Part shown: piece by piece, positions 8,525 to 19,549 of the stretch | How positions within the stretch are numbered: the stretch's first letter is position 1 | How the letters are laid out: each line of letters begins with the position of its first letter | Source of the DNA: Paenibacillus antibioticophila | GTDB taxonomy: Bacteria > Bacillota > Bacilli > Paenibacillales > Paenibacillaceae | Length of the DNA stretch: 64,000 bases | Assembly: GCF_000455265.1 (NCBI RefSeq) | Contig: NZ_HG005139.1 | Coordinates: forward strand, 2,635,480 to 2,699,479 | Direction of reading: 5' to 3' | Translations under genes and position numbers: made by a program | The notes under the pieces: generated by a model | Databases searched by the model: none | What the model was told of the DNA's origin: nothing | What the model saw: the letters and a program-made list of their open reading frames with translations, nothing else

Positions 8525-9361
8525 ATGAAAGTAGCCTTCATCGGAACTGGATCGATGGGAAGCTTGCTGATTGAAGCTTTCCTGCGTTCCGGTGCGTTGC
8601 ACCCGCATTTTATTTATGCCAGCAATCGTTCCCGGGAAAAAGCAGATGGGCTGGCCAAGCGTTATCCAGGTCTGCGCGCCGTGAGCAGCAATGTGGAAGC
8701 CGCTGCAGGGAGCCAGATTATTTTCCTGTGCGTAAGGCCGCTGGATTATCCGCTTATTCTGGCAGAGATCGCCGACGTGCTGGATGAAAATCAGATCGTC
8801 GTGTCAATAACAAGTCCTGTCCAGATCGAAATGCTTGAAGGAAGAATTCCGTGCAAAATTGCCAAGATTATTCCGAGCATTACACACTCTGCCTTATCCG
8901 GGGCATCGCTATGCATTTATGGACAGCGCATATTGCCCGAGGATCGCTTATTGCTCGAACAGCTCATGTCGTCCATCAGTGAGCCCGTAGTGATTGATGA
9001 GTCCGAAACGCGCATCGCATCAGATATCTCGAGCTGCGGTCCTGCCTTCATTGCCTTCATCCTTCAGGAATGGGCCGAGGCCGCTGCAAGACATACCGGC
9101 CTTGAGTATCACCACGCGATAAGGCTTGGAGCAGAAATGCTGCACGGCACAGGCAAGCTGCTTACCGGGGGCGGCTTCTCTCCGGAAGAGCTGCAACGCC
9201 GGGTAGCGGTTCCCGGGGGAGTGACCGCCGAGGGAATCGCTGTGCTAAGAGCCCGTCTACAGCATGTATTCAGCGCATTGATCGAGACGACACACCGCAA
9301 ATTTGAGGAGGATCTAAGCAAGCTGGATCAATCGTTTACAAAACAGGCAGGTCAGGTCTAG
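8525..9361 (+). CDS. comER: ComER, pyrroline-5-carboxylate reductase family
   Basis: The 278-residue protein begins MKVAFIGTGSMGSLLIEAF, a dinucleotide-binding Rossmann fold (GxGxMG), and has the ProC-like C-terminal dimerisation domain (SSCGPAFIAFILQEWAEAA, GVTAEGIAVL). Despite the ProC fold, comER of Bacillus has been linked to sporulation and biofilm control rather than proline synthesis. The ATG at 8525 follows GGGGG by seven bases. It is divergent from comEA, the conserved Firmicute arrangement, and convergent with leuS. Confidence 0.93.
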   Translation: MKVAFIGTGSMGSLLIEAFLRSGALHPHFIYASNRSREKADGLAKRYPGLRAVSSNVEAAAGSQIIFLCVRPLDYPLILAEIADVLDENQIVVSITSPVQIEMLEGRIPCKIAKIIPSITHSALSGASLCIYGQRILPEDRLLLEQLMSSISEPVVIDESETRIASDISSCGPAFIAFILQEWAEAAARHTGLEYHHAIRLGAEMLHGTGKLLTGGGFSPEELQRRVAVPGGVTAEGIAVLRARLQHVFSALIETTHRKFEEDLSKLDQSFTKQAGQV

Positions 9362-9397
9362 TTCATCCCGTTGAAGGATGTACGCCTGGCCTGCCTG
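9344..9397. terminator. Stem-loop between convergent comER and leuS
   Basis: A 13-bp near-perfect inverted repeat (CAGGCAGGTCAGG at 9344-9356, CCTGGCCTGCCTG at 9385-9397) overlaps the comER stop codon. There is no T run on either side, so its action as a terminator is inferred from position only. Confidence 0.4.
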
Positions 9398-9404
9398 ACC
9401 GTGC

Positions 9405-11846
<2,442 letters not shown>

Positions 11847-11895
11847 TTCTAGTCCTCCCTAGAGTACATAATTCAACCTAGCTATCGAAGGGAAT

Positions 11896-11942
11896 AAAAA
11901 AACCTCCCGATCCTTAGCGTATCATCGCTAGGGACGAGAGGA
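11896..11942 (-). terminator. T-box-controlled intrinsic terminator upstream of leuS
   Basis: CCTCTCGTCC ... GGATCGGGAGG with the inner stem CTAGCG/CGCTAAG, followed by TTTTTTT, lies directly downstream of the T-box sequence on the minus strand. Confidence 0.9.
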
Positions 11943-12158
11943 AGTTTCCCGTGGTACCACCCTAGTTAGCGTCGGACATCCTTTGTCTAACGCTCCCTTT
12001 ACACCCTTAACGCGGGTAAAACGATGATGGTTTGCATCATCACTCCGAGGCGAGTTCATTCTCATTCCCCAACCGGCTTGCACCAGACCGCCGGCTCTCT
12101 GGGTGGCAGAACTTGAATTACTACTCCTCATCATTGCTTGTGAATATCCAATTTAATC
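11896..12158 (-). promoter_or_regulatory. T-box leader (tRNA-Leu-sensing riboswitch) of leuS
   Basis: The minus strand holds the T-box core AGGGTGGTACCACGGGAA (11946-11963), a Stem I region with the candidate specifier GAACTC whose Leu codon CTC lies at 12052-12054, and a terminator of two stacked stems ending in seven T (11896-11942). Uncharged tRNA-Leu would pair with the specifier and with the T-box bulge to stabilise the antiterminator and allow leuS transcription. Confidence 0.95.
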
Positions 12159-12164
12159 ACAACC

Positions 12165-12193
12165 ATTATATAGAAATCAGTGCTTGGCGTCAA
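12165..12193 (-). promoter_or_regulatory. Vegetative promoter of the leuS leader
   Basis: On the minus strand TTGACG (12188-12193), a 17-nt spacer and TATAAT (12165-12170) make a near-consensus SigA promoter just upstream of the T-box leader, placing the transcript start near 12158. Confidence 0.8.
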
Positions 12194-12268
12194 TGTCGCC
12201 CGTGATTTTACTTTTGAAGTATGTAATCGATAAAGCCTTGGCGAATCCATTTTCCAAGCCACTGCCTT

Positions 12269-12831
12269 CTATCTGGATTGATTCCTCCTCTGTCCAATGT
12301 AGCAAAAATAATCGTCATCCTCTATGAAAACAATCTCAAAGCCGACTTTCCGGGACAAATCCAAAAGCCTGCTATCCGAGGGAATAGGCTCGAACGAGCT
12401 GACATGCCCAATCCGCTCATGATGCTCTTTTAATTGTTGTCTGGACCTTGCATGCATAATGGCAAAAGTTCCACCATGTTTTAGGTTGTTGCAAGCATTT
12501 TCGAATACTTGGTCCAAATTTTCAAAATGAGGAATGCTGTTATAAATAACTACGAAGTCAAACTCCTGATTCAAGCTGAATTCTTCTTCAAAATCGGCAC
12601 ATACCGTTTCTACATCTGAAAAGCTCTCCTTTAATTCATCCAGCATTTTTTGCGAGATATCAATCGCGGCATATCTTTGCGGGGTTACCTTGTTATGTAG
12701 GTATTTCTGATCTGCAATCTCCGTACTAATTCATCCGCGCAAATGAGTGATTTCTCAGGTATTTGCTGATTCCATTTCGATGCTATTTGATCGAAGTTGT
12801 GACTTTCTTGTTCTTTTCTTGAGTTAGACAT
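12269..12831 (-). pseudogene. SAM-dependent methyltransferase, internal deletion
   Basis: The 5' part from ATG 12831 reads MSNSRKEQESHNFDQIASKW followed by NQQIPEKSLICADELVRRLQ, a typical class I methyltransferase N-terminus, then leaves frame at about 12700 and hits a stop. The 3' part resumes in another frame (YAAIDISQKMLDELKE, VVIYNSIPHFENLDQVFENA, LKHGGTFAIMHA, SRKVGFEIVFIEDDDYF) to a TAG at 12269. The glycine-rich SAM motif I (LDxGxGxG) expected between the two parts is absent. So a segment of some tens of bases that included it was lost together with the frame. Not likely to be functional. Confidence 0.8.
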
Positions 12832-12851
12832 GATTTTTTCTCGCCTCCTTA

Positions 12852-13646
12852 TTAAAAGTGAATATTGAAGTGCTGATATCGGTGTATTCCAGAGCCATGC
12901 TTGGCTAGATCACGCTGAAGCAGATCCTGACAGGCTTCATGGACTTCCTTAATAAAATCTGAGTTCAAATCTAAATCGTGATGACCTGGCAGTACCTTCG
13001 AGATATTATCTAACCGGCTTATCTTCTCAACCGAGTTAACGAATTGCAGCGGATCTGTCGTCGGATAAAAAGCAAACAAGGTGCCTTTATAAATCAAATC
13101 GCCGGTAAATAAATACCCTCGTTCCGCTTCATAAATACAAAGGTGTCCCGGGGAATGACCCGGCGTATGGATAAGCGTTAGCACTCTTTTTCCCAGGTCG
13201 ATGGTGTCATAATCTCTTACCACCCCCGCAGGCTCCCCTTTAAACGGCTCGTAGTTCTCTATACAAAAATCTTCAGGAAGCGGTAGCGTAATATCCCGGA
13301 TTACATCTCTACGAATAACTTCTATCGGCAATCCCGGTATCCCATTCCTCAGCCACTCTTTCTCCAATTCATGAACATAGATTTCGTCAAAAAGCCCGTG
13401 GTTCCCGATATGATCCCAGTGGACATGCGTGGTTATGACCTTGATTGGAAGTGAGGTTAATTGATCTACTATCTTTTTGATATTTCCAATTCCGATCCCC
13501 GTGTCAATTAGAGCAGCGTGGCTGTCTCCAATAACAAGATAGGAATGGACCTTCTCCCAATGCCCATACTCACTAATGGCATATGTCCTAGAATCTATTT
13601 GTTCAACGGTAAACCAATGGTTACATGGTTCCAAAGCTTCTCCCAC
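12852..13646 (-). CDS. MBL-fold metallo-hydrolase
   Basis: The 264-residue protein is a metallo-beta-lactamase-fold hydrolase: THVHWDHIG is the HxHxDH metal motif, with later GHSPGHLCIYE and FTGDLIYKG (third His and bridging Asp) and LPGHHDLD near the end. It resembles GloB/lactonase-like members; the substrate cannot be named. No ATG lies near the N-terminus: GTG 13646, or a TTG four codons in behind GGGAG, is the likely start. It is the last gene of the leftward importer unit, about 120 bases beyond a second MBL gene. Confidence 0.8.
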   Translation of the reverse strand: MGEALEPCNHWFTVEQIDSRTYAISEYGHWEKVHSYLVIGDSHAALIDTGIGIGNIKKIVDQLTSLPIKVITTHVHWDHIGNHGLFDEIYVHELEKEWLRNGIPGLPIEVIRRDVIRDITLPLPEDFCIENYEPFKGEPAGVVRDYDTIDLGKRVLTLIHTPGHSPGHLCIYEAERGYLFTGDLIYKGTLFAFYPTTDPLQFVNSVEKISRLDNISKVLPGHHDLDLNSDFIKEVHEACQDLLQRDLAKHGSGIHRYQHFNIHF

Positions 13647-13765
13647 CCCTTTTTTTGCAAAATAACCCGGCCTTAGATTATCTTATCTTAGGGCCGGGTC
13701 ATCGCTGTTATCTTATGATTATACATCCAGGCAGTGATCGTGCCTATCTTTCCGGGAGAGCTTCC

Positions 13766-14497
13766 TCACAGTTCAATCAACATGCCCGGCTCCGCCAAAT
13801 GAACATTCCGGTTTCCTTGTTGTTTGGCATCCTCCAATAAATCCTGCAAATTTCCGTAATGAGGCAGGTGCGTGAGCAGAACCTTTTTGGCCTGGGAATG
13901 GTGTGCTAATATTCCGGCTTCCCTGGATGTCATATGGCCCATGCGCGATCCGTCCGTTCCATGATACAAGCTACATTCGGTTATCAACAAATCCGCCCCT
14001 TGCGCAAACGAAATTAAATCATCCGTAAATAGGGTATCCGAGGTATAGACCATCACTTTATCTTCACAGGTGATCTTCATAGCGTAGGCCTCAACGGTAT
14101 GTGCATTTTTCTTGAACTCAAACAGGAAAGGCCCTAAGGTCAGCGAGGTAGTTTCGTCGAAGCTTTTAAAACGGGAACCCAACATCCCCTCCACCTCTTT
14201 GCGGAAGCTCTCGCTTTCCGGCCCATAAATATTTAACACTGTATCCGCTCGCCCGATCTGAGTGTTCACTAACCTTGAATACAAATAAGCCCCAATATCG
14301 GCATTATGATCATAATGATAGTGAGACAGCACCACATGATCAATCTTGTTCAAATCAATATAATCCTGTGCTTTAACGAGGACGCCGCTTCCGCAGTCCA
14401 GCATAACCGTAAAGCCTTGGTGCTCAATCAAATAACCTGATGTAGGGCCATTTTGCTTCGGAAAGCCGCCCCACATGCCGATGACTCTACATTGCAT
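13766..14497 (-). CDS. MBL-fold hydrolase, RNase Z/YhfI-like
   Basis: This 243-residue protein resembles the YhfI group of the RNase Z-like metallo-beta-lactamase family: LDCGSGVLVKAQDYI, LSHYHYDHNADIGAYLYS (HxHxDH), YTSDTLFTDDLISFAQ, ITECSLYHGTDG, HMTSREAGILAHHS and LLTHLPHYG. Start 14497 (MQCRVIGMWGGFPK) is chosen because AAGGAG lies seven bases upstream; it overlaps the end of the upstream ATPase gene by 11 bases, suggesting coupling to the transporter. Substrate unknown. Confidence 0.85.
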   Translation of the reverse strand: MQCRVIGMWGGFPKQNGPTSGYLIEHQGFTVMLDCGSGVLVKAQDYIDLNKIDHVVLSHYHYDHNADIGAYLYSRLVNTQIGRADTVLNIYGPESESFRKEVEGMLGSRFKSFDETTSLTLGPFLFEFKKNAHTVEAYAMKITCEDKVMVYTSDTLFTDDLISFAQGADLLITECSLYHGTDGSRMGHMTSREAGILAHHSQAKKVLLTHLPHYGNLQDLLEDAKQQGNRNVHLAEPGMLIEL

Positions 14498-15299
14498 AAT
14501 GATTCTCCTTATCGAACAAAAATGAACTGGAAACCAGTGTTTGGGTATACTCGTCCTTCGGAGCAAAGAGCACTTCCTCTTTTGTCCCTTGCTCCACCAT
14601 TTTTCCGTGCTTCATTACCATTATAGAATCAGACATATAATTAACAACACCAATATCATGAGTAATAAATAAGTAAGAAATCTCAAGCTCTCTTTGCAAT
14701 TCCAACAGCAAATCGAGAATCTGCTTCTGAACCGACACGTCCAAGGCCGAGACGGACTCATCGCAGACGATTAGCTGCGGCCTCAGCAGCAAAGACCTGG
14801 CAATGGCTACCCGCTGTGCTTGTCCTCCGCTAATTTCAGTTGCATGCTTGCTGAGAATGCTGTCCTCCAGCTTTACTCTATGCAGCATTTCCTTGATTTG
14901 ATGGAGAGCTGCGTTCATATCGAAGCTATCGCTTGCAATTTTCAAAGGCTCCATTAGCACTTCTTTAACCGAAAAGAACGGATTTAAAGACTCCTTGGCG
15001 CTTTGGAAAATAAACTGCACATTGCTTCGGTATTTCTTATATTCTGCCTTGGACAGTTCCTTAATGTTCTTGCCGTAATATAAAATCTCTCCGGAAGTGG
15101 GCTGCTGCAAATTCCCGACAATCTCGGCAAACGTCGATTTGCCTGAACCCGATTCGCCGACTACCCCTACTGTTTTTTTCCTTGGAATCCGAACCGAAAC
15201 ACGATCCACCGCGGTGAAAAAAGCTTGTTTATCAAGGATGCTTTGCTTCTTTAATTTGAAGGTCTTCACAATATCCTTCGCTTCAATAATCATGTCCAT
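14487..15299 (-). CDS. Peptide/nickel-type ABC importer ATPase (DppF/OppF)
   Basis: The 270-residue ATPase has Walker A GESGSGKS, the signature SGGQAQR, Walker B LIVCDES and the switch histidine in LFITHD. The C-terminal part is shorter than in many OppF proteins. It pairs with the DppD-like ATPase upstream to energise the DppBC permease. Its 3' end overlaps the YhfI-like hydrolase gene. Confidence 0.9.
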   Translation of the reverse strand: MDMIIEAKDIVKTFKLKKQSILDKQAFFTAVDRVSVRIPRKKTVGVVGESGSGKSTFAEIVGNLQQPTSGEILYYGKNIKELSKAEYKKYRSNVQFIFQSAKESLNPFFSVKEVLMEPLKIASDSFDMNAALHQIKEMLHRVKLEDSILSKHATEISGGQAQRVAIARSLLLRPQLIVCDESVSALDVSVQKQILDLLLELQRELEISYLFITHDIGVVNYMSDSIMVMKHGKMVEQGTKEEVLFAPKDEYTQTLVSSSFLFDKENHYAM

Positions 15300-15347
15300 A
15301 TCATAATCCTCCTTACGGAAGCATTTTTCCCTATCGAGGCTATAAGC

Positions 15348-16130
15348 CTATTTGATTGTCATGGTAGAGTCCAACAATTGCCTTGTGTAAGGATGCTCGG
15401 GCTGTGAAAAGACTAGCTCGGTGCTGCCGGACTCAACAAGCTTGCCTTTATACATGACGTAAACGCGGCTGCAGTACCTTCGAATGATATTCAAATCATG
15501 CGATATGAACAAAATCGGGACACCCTCTTGTCTATTCATCGTATCGAACAGATCCATGACTTGTCTCTGAATGACGGTATCCAGGGCCGTGGTCGGTTCA
15601 TCGGCAATAATTACTTTAGGGTCGGTCATCAAGGCCAATGCAATATTGACACGTTGCTTCATGCCACCGGAAATTTGAAAAGGATAAGAATTCATCACCC
15701 GGTCCGGGTCCTTGATACCGACTTTGGATAGCAGACGGCAAGCCTTGTCATAAGCTGCTTCCCTGCTTTTTTTCATGTGATGCATATAAGCATCACCGAT
15801 TTGATGCTTGATTTTGATCAAAGGATGCAGGAAGGATACGGTGTTTTGTGGAACAAATCCGATTTCGCGGCCGACCAAGGCACGAATCTGTGCGGCATCC
15901 ATCCCTTCCACGCTCCGGTCCATCAAGGTCAGTTGCTCGTACTCGGCCTGCAAGCTTTTCGGCAATACATTTAGGAGGGCCTGCGTGGTCAAGGACTTTC
16001 CGGAGCCTGATTCCCCGACAATGCCGACAAACTCCTTGTCATTCAATCCCACGGAGACGTTGTCCACCAGGACGGCGCCTGATTGATCCTTAATGGTTAA
16101 CCCTTTGATTTCCATTAACTTGGAGGTCAT
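15348..16130 (-). CDS. Peptide/nickel-type ABC importer ATPase (DppD/OppD)
   Basis: The 260-residue ATPase has Walker A GESGSGKS, the Q-loop region GFVPQNTVSFLHPLIKI, signature SGGMKQR, Walker B VIIADEPTTALD and the switch histidine in LFISHD. At 260 residues it lacks most of the C-terminal extension that carries an oligopeptide/iron-sulphur region in longer OppD proteins. It overlaps the DppC-like gene by four bases. Confidence 0.9.
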   Translation of the reverse strand: MTSKLMEIKGLTIKDQSGAVLVDNVSVGLNDKEFVGIVGESGSGKSLTTQALLNVLPKSLQAEYEQLTLMDRSVEGMDAAQIRALVGREIGFVPQNTVSFLHPLIKIKHQIGDAYMHHMKKSREAAYDKACRLLSKVGIKDPDRVMNSYPFQISGGMKQRVNIALALMTDPKVIIADEPTTALDTVIQRQVMDLFDTMNRQEGVPILFISHDLNIIRRYCSRVYVMYKGKLVESGSTELVFSQPEHPYTRQLLDSTMTIK

Positions 16131-16957
16131 ACGGATTTTCTCCTCCCCACCGTCGTGTCATTAAGCGCATCCCCGATCAAATTGAATCCTAAAATCGCAA
16201 TGACTAAAACAATGCCGGAAGGAATCGCCAAATACGGGTAGCTCAATGTAAATTGACGGGATTCACTCAGCATCAGACCCAGGCTCGCATTCGGCGGCTG
16301 TACCCCGAGTCCTAAAAATGACAGTGAGGATTCGAGCAAGATCGCTCCGCCAATGCTCGATGAAAATTGCGTGATTAATTTGGGCAGCATGGAAGGCAGG
16401 ATATGCTTCACAATAATCCGCCAAGGAGTTGCTCCATAGCTCTTGGCTGCCTTAATATACAATTCGTTCTTCTGATCGATAACAAGCGAATAGGCTAACC
16501 TGGCATAGGTAGGTATCATAAAAATCGCAATCGCAAGCACCGCGTTCCACAGCCCTTTCCCGGTTACAGCAACCAGCATCAATGCTAGAAGCATCCCCGG
16601 AAATGCCATAAAACCATCGATAACCCGCATAATTACACTTTGCAATACGCCTTTGGCAATACCTCCGATCGAACCAATCACGACACCGATACTGGCGCCG
16701 ACGGCAACAGATACCAGGCCGACGAGTAAGGCATACCTCGTTGATATCATAATGCGGCTTAATATATCGCGGCCAAACTGGTCCGTACCCAGGAAATATT
16801 CCCCGCTGGGGCGATGCAGCCGATCTATCGTATTCATATTATTAGGATCGTGCGGAAGATAAATAAATGAAGTCAGACAAAGCAACACAACCATGCTAAC
16901 CAAAGCAATCCCAAGCAGGACGAGCCGATTGTTTTTCCCTTTACGCATTTCTTTCAC
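16127..16957 (-). CDS. Peptide/nickel-type ABC importer permease (DppC)
   Basis: A membrane protein of about 276 residues with the DppC/OppC N-terminal segment (LVLLGIALVSMVVLLCLTSF), FLGTDQFGRDILSRIM and the EAA-type coupling loop near AAKSYGATPWRIIVKHILPS. A GTG at 16957 and an ATG at 16948 are both possible starts; either overlaps the end of the DppB gene. It forms the heterodimeric channel with DppB. Confidence 0.9.
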   Translation of the reverse strand: MKEMRKGKNNRLVLLGIALVSMVVLLCLTSFIYLPHDPNNMNTIDRLHRPSGEYFLGTDQFGRDILSRIMISTRYALLVGLVSVAVGASIGVVIGSIGGIAKGVLQSVIMRVIDGFMAFPGMLLALMLVAVTGKGLWNAVLAIAIFMIPTYARLAYSLVIDQKNELYIKAAKSYGATPWRIIVKHILPSMLPKLITQFSSSIGGAILLESSLSFLGLGVQPPNASLGLMLSESRQFTLSYPYLAIPSGIVLVIAILGFNLIGDALNDTTVGRRKSV

Positions 16958-17900
16958 CGCCGAATTGGATCATTGGATTGATCACTCGATATAAAATATC
17001 CGCCAGAAAATTCACACAGACTACTACGCCGGTAATAAACATAACTGTTCCTTGCAAAAGAATAATATCCCGCTGCTCGACGGCTACCAATAATAGACGG
17101 CCAACTCCCGGGAGGGCGAATATACTTTCTACCAGCACAGTTCCGGCGAGCAAGCCCGCGAGCTGCATCAAAATCGTGGTAACCGGAGCGATAACCGCAC
17201 TTCGCAATGCGTACTTGAAGACCGCTTGTGCGGGCGATAACCCGTTAACGCGTGTCATCAGCATAAAATCCTGCTCCAGAGCACTAAGCATCGAGCTTCG
17301 GATGATCCGGATCAGATAGCCGATCAATCCGATCGCCACCACGATTGAGGGGAGCAGCAAGGAATGGAGACTTCTCCACCAGCCCTCTTCAACAGGTATG
17401 AATCCCGGGACTGGGAACCAACCTAACTTTCCGGAAAAGAAAACAAGAAAAATTAGAGCAAGCCAAAATTGCGGAATGGCATCTCCTAGCTGCATAACCG
17501 TTCGTGCTAATCGATCTATCCACTTGTCCTGATATAAAGCAGAGAAGATCCCTATGATGGCAGCAACCGGTATCGCTAGCAGTAAGGAAAGAACAGCCAA
17601 AGAAACGGTTATCATCAACCTTTGCATGATCAGCGTCAAAACATCCTCACCGAAGAACAAAGAATTGCCCCAATCGCCGGCCAGGAAATGAGTCAACCAG
17701 GAGAAATATCGCTCATACCAGGGCTGATTCAGGCCCATGGATTCCCGCAATGCCTCCAGCCGTTCCGGTGTCGCATCCGTTCCGAGCGATAACAATGCCG
17801 CATCCCCCGGAATGACGGTGAGTACAAAGAAAGTGATCAACGAAATTACAAATAACACAACAACACCGCTTACCAACCGATTGATTGTGTATTTAACCAT
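16941..17900 (-). CDS. Peptide/nickel-type ABC importer permease (DppB)
   Basis: The 319-residue membrane protein shows the DppB/OppB pattern: N-terminal YTINRLVSGVVVLFVISLIT, GLNQPWYERYFSWLTHFLAG, GDWGNSLFFGEDV, and the coupling-loop region DFMLMTRVNGLSPAQAVFKY. The start follows GAGGTTTGAG. A 10-bp hairpin in the gap before it separates it from the binding-protein gene. Confidence 0.92.
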   Translation of the reverse strand: MVKYTINRLVSGVVVLFVISLITFFVLTVIPGDAALLSLGTDATPERLEALRESMGLNQPWYERYFSWLTHFLAGDWGNSLFFGEDVLTLIMQRLMITVSLAVLSLLLAIPVAAIIGIFSALYQDKWIDRLARTVMQLGDAIPQFWLALIFLVFFSGKLGWFPVPGFIPVEEGWWRSLHSLLLPSIVVAIGLIGYLIRIIRSSMLSALEQDFMLMTRVNGLSPAQAVFKYALRSAVIAPVTTILMQLAGLLAGTVLVESIFALPGVGRLLLVAVEQRDIILLQGTVMFITGVVVCVNFLADILYRVINPMIQFGGERNA

Positions 17901-17929
17901 CTCAAACCTCTTTTTTCATAGAAGTATGA

Positions 17930-17954
17930 AAGCTCCTCTATGGCAGAGGAGCTT
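17930..17954 (-). promoter_or_regulatory. Intercistronic hairpin between binding protein and permease
   Basis: A perfect 10-bp stem (AAGCTCCTCT / AGAGGAGCTT) with a 5-base loop lies between dppA and dppB. Such hairpins often protect the 3' end of binding-protein mRNA or partly terminate, so more binding protein than permease is made. The long T run of a full terminator is missing. Confidence 0.6.
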
Positions 17955-17970
17955 ATCAAACAAAGCTCGA

Positions 17971-19527
17971 TTAATTCGTGAAATAGACATCCTTCATTTC
18001 ATAAATATCAATCGGATAAGATTGATATCCCGCGACATTAGCTGCCGTTACAGTCAAGCCGATCGGGGATTGAATGTACAGCGCCGGAACATCTTCAGCA
18101 AGAATTTGCTGCAATTCCTGATAGAGCTTCAGACGCTGTTGTTCATCGCGTTCTTGCTGAACCTGGGTTAAAATTTCATCGACCCGTTCGTTCTTATAGT
18201 TCATATAGTTTTCTTTGCTTTCGGAATGGTAGCGCGCAAGCAATGCATAAGGATCCAGTCTTCCGGTATGTCCGGTAACGGTCAGATCATATTTTCGGCC
18301 TGTATATACATCGCTCAGCCAAAAGCCCCATTCTACCGTATGAATATTGATCGTTAACCCAACCTTTTTCAACTGGTCGGCAATCACCTGACCTGCAGCA
18401 ACGTAGTTTGGATAAGAGCTAGGCAAGTACATTTCTAAAGTTAAGCCTTGGGCGTATCCCGCCTCTTCAAGCAGTTGTTTTGCTTTCTCAGGATCGTAAG
18501 TGATAGCATCATTTGTATCCAGATACTCCTTCAGCATGGGCGGATAATGGGATCCGATTTCCTGCCCATAGCCCCACCAGACGGTATCGATCAGGGCTTG
18601 TTTGTCCACCGCATAATTGATAGCTTGTCTTACGCGAGCATCCGAGAGAGCTTCATTGTCCAGGTTCATAGCCATCACTTGCACGGCATTGGCTTGAGTC
18701 TCGATAATGCTATACTCCGAATTGCTTTCAAACTGGGGAACAGCGTCGCCGCTAACGTTGATAATGTCCAGTTCACCGCTTTGCAGAGCCGTAATTTGCG
18801 AAGTTGCATCCGGCATCATGATAAAGCCGACCTTTTCCAATTTCGCCGGTGTAAAATAGTCGTTATTTCTTGTGAGAACAATTTGTTGCTGCGGAACCCA
18901 TTGCTCCAGCTTGAACGGACCTGTACCGACCGGATTGTTTCTCAGCTGTTCTACTGCTTCTTCCGGAACTATCGCTGTCCATGGATAGGCGAACTGGGAG
19001 ACCAGAGCAACATCAAGCGCTTTTGTTGCAAATTCAATATTGTAATTGTCTACAGCCGTAATGCTAACGATATTGGAAAAATCTCCTGCCCGCGGACTTT
19101 CCTCGCCCTTTAAGCGTTCGAAGGAGAACTTCACATCTTCTGCGGTCATCTCACGGCCGTTGTGGAATTTTACGCCCTCCCGCAATTTGAACGCAATCGT
19201 TAATCCATCTTCGGATACTTTCCATTCCTCGGCCAAGCCTGGAACAAATTCACCGTCCGAGGATACTTTGACCAAGGTGTCGTAAAGGTTATTTGTGATT
19301 TGAAAGGTGGAGGCTGCAGTTGTGCGATGCGGATCGAGTCCATCCGGATCCACGGTCAGAGCCATTTTTAATTCCGTTTTTACCGGCGCTTTAACCTCCG
19401 CTTCCGGGCCTCCCGCAGCTGTGTTGTTGGTTGGAGCCGGTGCCGAAGCCGCGCCATTGTTGCTTCCGCATGCTGCAAGAATAGCAACCATCATCAGGAC
19501 CGATAACGCATTTAAAAGTTTTTTCAT
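17971..19527 (-). CDS. Solute-binding lipoprotein of peptide-type ABC importer (DppA/OppA family)
   Basis: This 518-residue family-5 solute-binding protein has a lipoprotein signal (MKKLLNALSVLMMVAILAAC, lipobox Cys near residue 20), an Ala/Pro/Asn-rich tether, then the family hallmarks LTVDPDGLDPHRTT, EDVKFSFERL, NPVGTGPFKLEQW and VRQAINYAVDKQAL. It captures the substrate outside the membrane. Start 19527 is selected because of GGAGGTT just upstream. Family members bind peptides, nickel, opines or sugars; which applies is not visible. Confidence 0.93.
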   Translation of the reverse strand: MKKLLNALSVLMMVAILAACGSNNGAASAPAPTNNTAAGGPEAEVKAPVKTELKMALTVDPDGLDPHRTTAASTFQITNNLYDTLVKVSSDGEFVPGLAEEWKVSEDGLTIAFKLREGVKFHNGREMTAEDVKFSFERLKGEESPRAGDFSNIVSITAVDNYNIEFATKALDVALVSQFAYPWTAIVPEEAVEQLRNNPVGTGPFKLEQWVPQQQIVLTRNNDYFTPAKLEKVGFIMMPDATSQITALQSGELDIINVSGDAVPQFESNSEYSIIETQANAVQVMAMNLDNEALSDARVRQAINYAVDKQALIDTVWWGYGQEIGSHYPPMLKEYLDTNDAITYDPEKAKQLLEEAGYAQGLTLEMYLPSSYPNYVAAGQVIADQLKKVGLTINIHTVEWGFWLSDVYTGRKYDLTVTGHTGRLDPYALLARYHSESKENYMNYKNERVDEILTQVQQERDEQQRLKLYQELQQILAEDVPALYIQSPIGLTVTAANVAGYQSYPIDIYEMKDVYFTN

Positions 19528-19549
19528 CGTAACCTCCATAGCCGTATTT

